Assembly: GCA_904398675.1 (NCBI GenBank)
Contig: CAJFPI010000206.1
Coordinates: 1 to 6,018 of the forward strand
Length of the DNA stretch: 6,018 bases
Direction: 5' to 3'
Origin: an uncultured Oscillospiraceae bacterium
GTDB taxonomy: Bacteria; Bacillota; Clostridia; Oscillospirales; Oscillospiraceae
Shown here: one piece after another, positions 1-4,467 of the stretch
Layout: every line of letters starts with the position of its first letter
Numbering within the stretch: position 1 is the first letter of the stretch
Made by a program: the position numbers and the translations under genes
The notes under the pieces: generated by a model
Databases searched by the model: none
Told to the model about the DNA's origin: nothing
Seen by the model: only the letters and a program-made list of their open reading frames with translations

Positions 1-99
1 GACTACTACAAGCGCCAGGGCATTGAAAACGACATCAGCAAGTGTGCCGACTGCGAGAACGGCTGCTGCGGCCACGACCACGGCGAGCAGGAGGAGTAA
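1..99 (+). CDS. C-terminal fragment of an unidentified protein with a Cys/His-rich tail (5' end outside the window)
   Basis: An open frame enters from the left edge in frame 1 and stops at TAA 97-99, giving 32 residues. They begin DYYKRQGIEND and continue with a cluster of four cysteines and two histidines (CADC, then GCCGHDH), ending in the acidic GEQEE. A CxxC followed by CC and HxH is compatible with a metal-binding tail, but such tails occur on many unrelated proteins, so I assign no function. The reading frame is supported by its GC-rich third positions, like the neighbouring genes, and by a strong intrinsic terminator that starts 13 bases after the stop. No start codon or ribosome binding site is visible because the gene begins outside the window. 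It is convergent with lgt and so is not in the same operon. Confidence 0.72.
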   Translation, partial: DYYKRQGIENDISKCADCENGCCGHDHGEQEE

Positions 100-111
100 G
101 AACGGACAGAA

Positions 112-151
112 AACAGCGTCCAGGACGGAGACATCCTGGACGCTGTTCTTT
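112..151 (+). terminator. Intrinsic terminator of the left-edge gene
   Basis: A perfect 14-bp stem (112-125 paired with 134-147) encloses an 8-base loop and is followed by TTCTTT. It lies 13 bases after the TAA of the left-edge gene. On the opposite strand the stem is followed by a short T run (about TTTTC), so it could also act as a back-up terminator for the converging lgt transcript. Confidence 0.85.
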
Positions 152-155
152 ATTG

Positions 156-195
156 CAAAAGAGGCCAGGCCCCGGGCACTGTGCCCAGGGCCTGG
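156..195 (-). terminator. Intrinsic terminator of the yfmF-yfmH-lgt operon
   Basis: Arms CCAGGCCC (165-172) and GGGCCTGG (188-195) pair. An inner GGGC/GCCC helix (174-177 with 183-186) continues the stem after one mismatch. Read on the minus strand, the hairpin is followed by CCTCTTTTG, a usable U tract. It lies 10 bases beyond the lgt stop codon, where the minus-strand operon should end. Confidence 0.8.
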
Positions 196-205
196 TGGTT
201 TGGAG

Positions 206-1279
206 CTATTCTGTTTTGCCGTCCTCTTCCGGCGGCGTTTCTCCCGATTGAGATGCGGTCCCCTCCGTTTCCGGCGTTTCAGCGGTGGAGGCGGCACGAC
301 CGGCCTCCTCCGTCTTTGCTGCGGCAAAGGGAAAGTCCACCGGCGTTTCGCCCGCCGCCGCTGCTGCGGCCTCCTGCTGCGCCAGGGCGGCCTGGGCCTC
401 CGCCCTGGCCCGGCGGTGGACGAAGAGCTGCTCCGGGTCCGGGTGCTGCCGCCGCCTGACGATCAGCACCGCCACCGCCGCCACAAAGATCACAGCCGAG
501 AGGGCCTGGGAGACACGGATGGGCTGGCCGAAGAAGGTCCAGTCGAAGAGATAGAGGCTGTCAGTCCGCAGGCCCTCGATCCAGAACCGGCCGAAGGCGT
601 ACCAAGCGAAGTAAAAGCAGGCGTTTTCCCCGTCAAAGGAGCGGAGCTTTGCCACCACCCGCCAGAGAATGAGCAGGCCGATGAGGTTCCACAGGCTCTC
701 ATAGAGGAAGGTGGGGTGGACCTCGATGTATTCTGTGGCGGAGACCCACAGGCGCATCCGCCAGGGGGCGGTGGTCTCCGAGCCGAAGGCCTCGCGGTTG
801 AAGAAGTTGCCCCAGCGGCCGATGGCCTGGCCGATGAAAAGCCCCATAACGCCTACGTCCATCAGCGCGCCGACAGAGAGCTTTTTCAGCTTGCAGAATA
901 TCAGCAGCACAATGACCGCCGCGATGATGCCGCCGTAGATGGCGAGCCCGCCGTCCCAGATGGCGACTACCCTGCCCCAGTCCAGCGCGCCGCTCTCGGT
1001 GCGGAAGAGATCCAGGTAAAAGATCACATAGTAGAGCCTTGCGCCGATCAGGCTGAAGGGCAGGGCCCAGATCACAAAATCGTAGAGGTTATCCTCGGTG
1101 ATGCCGTATTTGGGCGCCTGCCTGGCGCAGAACAGCACCGCCAGGATCACGCCCAGGGAGATCAGAACGCCGTACCAATAGACACCGTTGCCGATGTCCA
1201 GCAGCTTTGGATCGGGGTTGAAGGACCAGTCGCCAAACAGCCCGGGAAAGCTGATGGGCATATCTTGCAATGCGTGCAT
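206..1279 (-). CDS. lgt: Prolipoprotein diacylglyceryl transferase Lgt, with a long acidic C-terminal tail
   Basis: Lgt moves a diacylglyceryl group from phosphatidylglycerol to the lipobox cysteine of prelipoproteins at the cytoplasmic membrane, the first step of lipoprotein maturation. The 357-residue product carries the family signature GRWGNFFNREAFG (154-166), HPTFLYES (188-195) and GRFWIEGLRTDSLYL (230-244). R155 and R238 are likely counterparts of the essential arginines of E. coli Lgt (R143, R239). Roughly seven hydrophobic segments are visible (about 33-52, 66-90, 108-128, 138-152, 196-210, 222-236, 258-275). Where E. coli Lgt has His103, this protein reads IYGG (114-117), so Tyr replaces His. 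The family is usually about 260-290 residues. The extra 80 residues (about 276-357) are Ala/Glu/Thr-rich, low complexity and probably cytoplasmic. The start at 1279 is favoured by AGGAGG at 1288-1293, 8 bases upstream; M7 lacks such a site. It is the last gene of the minus-strand operon. Confidence 0.96.
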   Translation of the reverse strand: MHALQDMPISFPGLFGDWSFNPDPKLLDIGNGVYWYGVLISLGVILAVLFCARQAPKYGITEDNLYDFVIWALPFSLIGARLYYVIFYLDLFRTESGALDWGRVVAIWDGGLAIYGGIIAAVIVLLIFCKLKKLSVGALMDVGVMGLFIGQAIGRWGNFFNREAFGSETTAPWRMRLWVSATEYIEVHPTFLYESLWNLIGLLILWRVVAKLRSFDGENACFYFAWYAFGRFWIEGLRTDSLYLFDWTFFGQPIRVSQALSAVIFVAAVAVLIVRRRQHPDPEQLFVHRRARAEAQAALAQQEAAAAAAGETPVDFPFAAAKTEEAGRAASTAETPETEGTASQSGETPPEEDGKTE

Positions 1280-1308
1280 GGATGGAACCTCCTATGCTGA
1301 AAGATGCT

Positions 1309-1337
1309 CCCGTCCGCCGCCGCCGGCGGCAGACGGG
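1309..1337 (-). other. GC-rich hairpin in the yfmH-lgt gap
   Basis: CCCGTC (1309-1314) pairs with GACGGG (1332-1337). After one C/A mismatch, GCCGCC (1316-1321) pairs with GGCGGC (1325-1330) around a 3-base loop. The hairpin lies 8 bases past the yfmH stop and 15 bases before the lgt ribosome binding site on the minus-strand transcript. The sequence after it (GAGCATCTTTC) has no proper U tract. I therefore see it as an RNA-processing, stability or partial-attenuation element rather than a clear terminator. No separate lgt promoter was seen. Confidence 0.5.
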
Positions 1338-1345
1338 GCGGCGTG

Positions 1346-2617
1346 TCACACCTTGGGGAGGATAAGGGAGAGGGCGGTGCGCTCCTCTGTGATGTTCTCC
1401 CGCAGGAATGTTTCGATGTCCGCCTTGGTGATGGAGGCAAAGACCTCCGGAAAGGCGTAGTAGTCGTAATGGTGGAACACGCCCTCCGCCTGGGCGATGG
1501 CGATGTTCTCAAAGGAGTTGAGGCTGCGGATCATCTGGCCGTAGGCGGCGCGGCGGATCTGCTGATAGAACCCCTCGTCGATGCCCTCCCGCCCCAGACG
1601 CTGGGCCTCGGCAGTGATGGAGCGGTGGACGGCGTGGGGATCGTTGGCGTCGCCGCCCACATAGAGGTAGGCCGCGCCGGGGAGAATGTCGAAGTTGCCG
1701 CCAAAGCTGCCGTTGATGAGACCCTCCTCATAGAGGCGGCGGTAGAGTGGGCTGCTGTCGCCGAAGAGGATGTCGCAGGCCATGTCGCCGATCATGCTCA
1801 GACGCAGCTGCTCCGCCCCCTCCGGGGGGGTGGGGCACTTGTAGCCGGCGAGAAACTGGGGCATGGAGACCTCCATCTCCTGCACAGCCTCCCCCTTGGC
1901 CGGGGCGGGGGACTCCTCCTCTCCGTAGTCCCGGGGGATTTCGGGGCCGCCGCTCTCCGGCAGCACCGCCCGGGCAATGGCGGCCACCCGGGCCGGGTCC
2001 ACGCTGCCCACCACCACCAGCACCATGTTGGAGGGGGTGTAGAAGGCGTTGTGGCAGTCATAGAGGGTCTCGGCGGTGATGGCGCGGATGCTCTCCACCG
2101 TCCCTGCCACGGACACCCGGGCGGGGCTCTTCTCATAGAGACACTCCATCAGCTGCTGGTAGACCTGCCAGTCGGGGGTGTCCTCCACCATGCGGATCTC
2201 CTGGCCGATGATGCCCTGCTCCTTCTCCACGCTCTCCTGGGTGAAATAGGGGATGGAGACGAACTGGAGAAGGATCTTCAGATTGTCGTAAAAGTGCTCG
2301 GTGCTGTAGAAATAGTAGGCGGTGATGGCGTTGCTGGTGAAGGCGTTGGGCTCTGCGCCGTTTTTTGCCAGCTCCTGGAGGGCGTTGCCGTCCTTGGTGT
2401 CGAACATCTTGTGCTCCAGGTAGTGGGCGATGCCCGCCGGCGTGTCCAGCCACCGGCCGCCGCGCTGGAACCGGAGATCCATCCCGCCGTAGCGGGTGAC
2501 GAAAAAGGCGCAGGCCTTGGTATAGTGGGGCTTGGAGACGACGCGGAGGGCGAGGCCGTTGGGCAGCGTCTCCTCCCAGACCGTTTCGCCCAGCTGGGGG
2601 TAGGTGTGCTCACGCAT
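1346..2617 (-). CDS. yfmH: M16 family zinc metallopeptidase, YfmH-like (active subunit)
   Basis: This 423-residue member of the pitrilysin/insulinase (M16) family matches the Firmicute protein called YfmH (YmfH in B. subtilis), which is named for an association with 5-aminopentanol modification of elongation factor P. Its exact substrate is not established. The inverted zinc motif HYLEH is present (H65, E68, H69), embedded in GIAHYLEHKMFD. The likely third ligand is E140, in GIIGQEI. The rest resembles the family: NAFTSNAITAYYFYS (91-105), a central NMVLVVVGSVD strand (197-207), then a second M16 half with LYRRLYEEGLING (291-303) and GGNFDILPGAAYLYV (306-320). An upstream in-frame ATG at 2659 would give 437 residues and a 50-base overlap with yfmF. 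I prefer 2617 because AAAGGAGG lies 9 bases upstream. It then overlaps the yfmF stop by 8 bases (ATGCGTGA). Expected to be cytoplasmic, since no signal peptide is seen. Confidence 0.93.
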   Translation of the reverse strand: MREHTYPQLGETVWEETLPNGLALRVVSKPHYTKACAFFVTRYGGMDLRFQRGGRWLDTPAGIAHYLEHKMFDTKDGNALQELAKNGAEPNAFTSNAITAYYFYSTEHFYDNLKILLQFVSIPYFTQESVEKEQGIIGQEIRMVEDTPDWQVYQQLMECLYEKSPARVSVAGTVESIRAITAETLYDCHNAFYTPSNMVLVVVGSVDPARVAAIARAVLPESGGPEIPRDYGEEESPAPAKGEAVQEMEVSMPQFLAGYKCPTPPEGAEQLRLSMIGDMACDILFGDSSPLYRRLYEEGLINGSFGGNFDILPGAAYLYVGGDANDPHAVHRSITAEAQRLGREGIDEGFYQQIRRAAYGQMIRSLNSFENIAIAQAEGVFHHYDYYAFPEVFASITKADIETFLRENITEERTALSLILPKV

Positions 2618-3884
2618 CCTGCTGCGCCTCCTTTCCGGTGAGAAAATAAGTGGTGTCAAGGCTGGTGGCCCTGGCTGCAGCCATGATCCGCTCCGGCGTC
2701 ACTGCCAGGGCGGCATCCATCAGGCTTTCCGGCGTGTCGTCCCGGCCGGTGGCCACCTGGCCCATGTAGAAATCCTCCATCCGGCTGGCGGAGTCGGCCA
2801 TGGACTGGTGGCCGTTGGCGATACAGCTCCTGGCCCCCGTCAGCTCCCACTCCTCCCAATCGCCCCGGCGCATGGCCTCCAGCTGCGCCAGGATCTCGTC
2901 CAGAGCCTTCTGGTAGTTCTCAAACTCGATCCCAGAGGAGACGGTAATGAGGTTTTTGGACCGGTGATAGGCGCTGCTGGCGTAGTAGCAGAGGCTCAAC
3001 TTTTCCCGGACATTCAAAAAGAGCTTGGAATTGCTGGTGCCGCCGAACATGGTGTTCATCACGAACACCGCGTCCTTGTCGCTGCTGTCCACTGTGAATC
3101 CCACCCCCAGCTTGCCTTGGGCAACGTCCATCTGATCCCGGATGACCTGAGGCTCTCCCCGTGTGGAGTGGGGGGAGGGCAGAGCGATGCCTGCGCCGCC
3201 GCTGCGGGGGAGATCCCGGATGATGCGGCGGCAGACGCCTACCACGCGCTCCAGCTCCGCGCGGCCGCAGTAGTACAGCTCCAGCCGGGAGGAGGCGATG
3301 GCGCTGCGGTAGTGATCCGTCAGCTGCTGGGGGGTGATGGCGGCCACATCCGCCTCCTCGCCGATGTGGCTGAGCCCATAGGGCTCCCCCCTGCACATCT
3401 CCTCCAGCAGGCGCTTGGAGGCCAGGGCGCGCTTGTCGTTGACCACGGAGCGGATGGCGTCCAGAAGGTTGGTCCGCTCGGACAGGACATAGTCCGCCTT
3501 CAGCCGGCCATCCTCCAGCACCGGGTGGCAGATCAGCTCTCCCAAGATGTCGCCGAGCGGCTCCAGCACAGCGGCGTGGTCCGGGAGATAGGCGTCGTCC
3601 ACACAGGTGGCCACAAAGCCCCACAGCTGGTTTTCACCCCGCTTGCGGACCACATGCTCCACATTGGCCCCGTAGAGCAGATCCAGGGCGGCAGAGAGCT
3701 GCTGCATGTCGGGGTAGCGGACGCAGCCCCGCTCCAGCACGGCGCTGAGCAGCGCGTTGAGGCCCGCCGCCTCCCGGCGCAGAGGGGTGATGAACTGGGC
3801 GCTTAAAAAATCAGTCTTGAACTTCACCGCGGGCACATAGGTAAGATATACATCCTCCGCCAGCGGCATGCGGGTTTTGGTCAT
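2610..3884 (-). CDS. yfmF: M16 family peptidase-like protein, YfmF-like (predicted inactive partner)
   Basis: This 424-residue M16-fold protein resembles Firmicute YfmF (YmfF), the partner of YfmH that shares its link to EF-P 5-aminopentanol modification. Where an active enzyme has HxxEH, it reads AVLER (48-52) within LLSAVLERGCVRYPDM. The glutamate remains but both zinc-binding histidines are gone, so it should not be catalytic by itself. Family features are kept: LYGANVEHVVRKRGENQLWGF (70-90), EPYGLSHIGEEADVAAIT (167-184) and the strongly conserved second-half block MFGGTSNSKLFLNVREKLSL (279-298). In M16 heterodimers such as mitochondrial processing peptidase, one subunit carries the zinc and the other helps hold substrate; I infer the same arrangement with the adjacent yfmH. 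The start at 3884 is preceded by AAAGGGGG with an 8-base gap. It is the first gene of the operon, with a likely promoter at 3952-3980. Confidence 0.92.
   Translation of the reverse strand: MTKTRMPLAEDVYLTYVPAVKFKTDFLSAQFITPLRREAAGLNALLSAVLERGCVRYPDMQQLSAALDLLYGANVEHVVRKRGENQLWGFVATCVDDAYLPDHAAVLEPLGDILGELICHPVLEDGRLKADYVLSERTNLLDAIRSVVNDKRALASKRLLEEMCRGEPYGLSHIGEEADVAAITPQQLTDHYRSAIASSRLELYYCGRAELERVVGVCRRIIRDLPRSGGAGIALPSPHSTRGEPQVIRDQMDVAQGKLGVGFTVDSSDKDAVFVMNTMFGGTSNSKLFLNVREKLSLCYYASSAYHRSKNLITVSSGIEFENYQKALDEILAQLEAMRRGDWEEWELTGARSCIANGHQSMADSASRMEDFYMGQVATGRDDTPESLMDAALAVTPERIMAAARATSLDTTYFLTGKEAQQDA
2627..2632 (-). promoter_or_regulatory. Ribosome binding site deciding the yfmH start
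   Basis: AGGAGG on the minus strand (CCTCCT on plus), 9 bases before the ATG at 2617-2615. It lies inside the last codons of yfmF. It rules in favour of the downstream ATG over the one at 2659 and fits translational coupling of the two subunits. Confidence 0.8.
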
Positions 3885-3913
3885 GTCAGTTTCCCCCTTT
3901 GGGAAAGATTGAA

Positions 3914-3936
3914 GGCGCGGTCTGAGTGGCAGCGCC
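3914..3936 (-). other. Small stem in the yfmF 5' leader
   Basis: GGCGC (3914-3918) pairs with GCGCC (3932-3936), extended by an A-T pair at 3913/3937, around a 13-base loop. It lies in the roughly 60-base untranslated leader predicted for the minus-strand operon. The stem is short and no known riboswitch or leader class is recognised, so it may be chance. Confidence 0.25.
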
Positions 3937-3951
3937 TGGCAATGATAGCTT

Positions 3952-3980
3952 AGTATACCGCTTAATTATGAAAATTTCCA
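3952..3980 (-). promoter_or_regulatory. Predicted sigma-A promoter of the yfmF-yfmH-lgt operon
   Basis: On the minus strand, TATACT (3957-3952) matches the -10 consensus at five of six positions. TGGAAA (3980-3975) matches the -35 consensus at four of six, with the optimal 17-base spacing. The region is AT-rich compared with the genes around it. The start of transcription would fall near 3945, giving a leader of about 60 bases before yfmF. Confidence 0.65.
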
Positions 3981-4013
3981 CTATTCTCTGAAAAGTTTTT
4001 TACCAACAGGCAA

Positions 4014-4031
4014 TATTACATCTGCGTAACA
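4014..4031. promoter_or_regulatory. Imperfect inverted repeat upstream of the ireB promoter
   Basis: TATTAC (4014-4019) and GTAACA (4026-4031) are inverted with a 6-base gap; five of the six position pairs match. The centre lies about 60 bases upstream of the predicted ireB start of transcription and between the two divergent promoters. This is a plausible spot for a regulator, but the repeat is short and no known operator is recognised. Confidence 0.25.
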
Positions 4032-4046
4032 TTTGCAAGATTGCTC

Positions 4047-4075
4047 TTTACAGATTGGAAGAAAATGAGTATACT
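4047..4075 (+). promoter_or_regulatory. Predicted sigma-A promoter of ireB (and probably pyk)
   Basis: TTTACA (4047-4052) and TATACT (4070-4075) are separated by exactly 17 bases, each matching the sigma-A consensus at five of six positions. Transcription should start near 4082, leaving a leader of about 24 bases that holds the ireB ribosome binding site. This placement excludes an ireB start at the upstream in-frame ATG 4055, which lies inside the promoter spacer. Confidence 0.8.
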
Positions 4076-4105
4076 AATACAAGATACTGGAGAGGTGGTG
4101 CGTGC

Positions 4106-4354
4106 ATGGACGAATTTACCCGTAAATATGATTTCAGCAAGGAGCAGGATGAAGAGATCCACCGCATTTTGCTGACAGTCTATCAGGCACTGGAAGAAAA
4201 GGGCTATAACCCCATCAATCAGATCGTGGGCTATATCCTCTCGGAAGACCCCACCTATATTACCAACCACAATCAGGCCCGCACCCTCATCCGCAAGATC
4301 GATCGGGATGAATTGCTGCAGATTTTGGTCAGAAAATATCTGAACAACATTTGA
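4106..4354 (+). CDS. ireB: IreB family regulatory phosphoprotein (DUF965 / YrzL)
   Basis: This 82-residue protein belongs to the IreB family. In Enterococcus faecalis, IreB is a small cytoplasmic phosphoprotein phosphorylated on N-terminal threonines by the PASTA kinase IreK, and it acts as a negative regulator of cephalosporin resistance. The family core is clear: LTVYQALEEKGYNPINQIVG (23-42), YILSEDPTYIT (43-53) and HNQARTLIRKIDRDELL (55-71). T5, in MDEFTRKYDFS, is a candidate phospho-acceptor; this is inference from the family. The start at 4106 is chosen for the GGAGAGGTGG just upstream (4089-4098), a normal family length, and a promoter at 4047-4075 that excludes the longer frame. In many Firmicutes ireB sits between alaS and ruvX; here it lies directly before pyk. 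No kinase or phosphatase gene is visible in the window. Confidence 0.94.
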   Translation: MDEFTRKYDFSKEQDEEIHRILLTVYQALEEKGYNPINQIVGYILSEDPTYITNHNQARTLIRKIDRDELLQILVRKYLNNI

Positions 4355-4382
4355 GCGGCAGGGGCGGCGCAGTGAGAGTCAT

Positions 4383-4409
4383 GGCACCCGGACTTTAAAA
4401 TCGGGTGCC
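4383..4409 (+). other. First hairpin of the ireB-pyk spacer (possible attenuator or weak terminator)
   Basis: GGCACCCG (4383-4390) pairs perfectly with CGGGTGCC (4402-4409) around an 11-base A/T-rich loop. It lies 28 bases after the ireB stop. The sequence following it, GTTCCATTTC, is only a weak U tract, so partial termination between ireB and pyk is possible but full termination is not assured. No good promoter was found between the hairpin and pyk. Confidence 0.55.
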
Positions 4410-4418
4410 GTTCCATTT

Positions 4419-4440
4419 CACCGGCCTGGATGCGCCGGTG
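4419..4440 (+). other. Second hairpin of the ireB-pyk spacer
   Basis: CACCGGC (4419-4425) pairs with GCCGGTG (4434-4440) around an 8-base loop, 9 bases after the first hairpin. No U tract follows. Its base lies 13 bases before the AAGGAG of pyk (4454-4459), close enough to affect mRNA stability or ribosome access. Confidence 0.5.
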
Positions 4441-4467
4441 TGAGAAACGAGAAAAGGAGAGCAGGAA

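Noticed and set aside
23..1300. A 425-residue open frame on the plus strand opposite lgt
   Set aside because: It lies antisense to a clear lgt gene, has no ribosome binding site, crosses the two terminators at 112-195 and has a Gly/Ala/Pro/His-rich composition typical of the reverse of GC-rich codons.
1790..1990. G/C-homopolymer-rich stretch in yfmH as a possible frameshift or degenerate region
   Set aside because: The yfmH frame continues through it, encoding the variable linker between the two M16 halves (about residues 220-265); no interruption is present.
1304..2641. A 445-residue open frame on the plus strand opposite yfmH
   Set aside because: Full antisense shadow of an M16 peptidase gene with intact motifs. 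Stop codons are rare on this strand because of high GC at third positions; no family features or ribosome binding site.
2618..2659. N-terminal extension of yfmH from the ATG at 2659
   Set aside because: It would add 14 residues of Arg-rich sequence and a 50-base overlap with yfmF. The AGGAGG at 2627-2632 is correctly spaced for the ATG at 2617.
2604..3806. A 400-residue open frame on the plus strand opposite yfmF
   Set aside because: Antisense shadow of yfmF for the same compositional reason; no recognisable motifs.
4055..4105. N-terminal extension of ireB from the ATG at 4055
   Set aside because: This ATG lies within the promoter spacer, upstream of the predicted transcription start, and would add 17 residues absent from the family. 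The ATG at 4106 has a ribosome binding site.
4016..4270. An 84-residue minus-strand open frame opposite ireB
   Set aside because: It is antisense to ireB and its promoter, and no ribosome binding site was identified.
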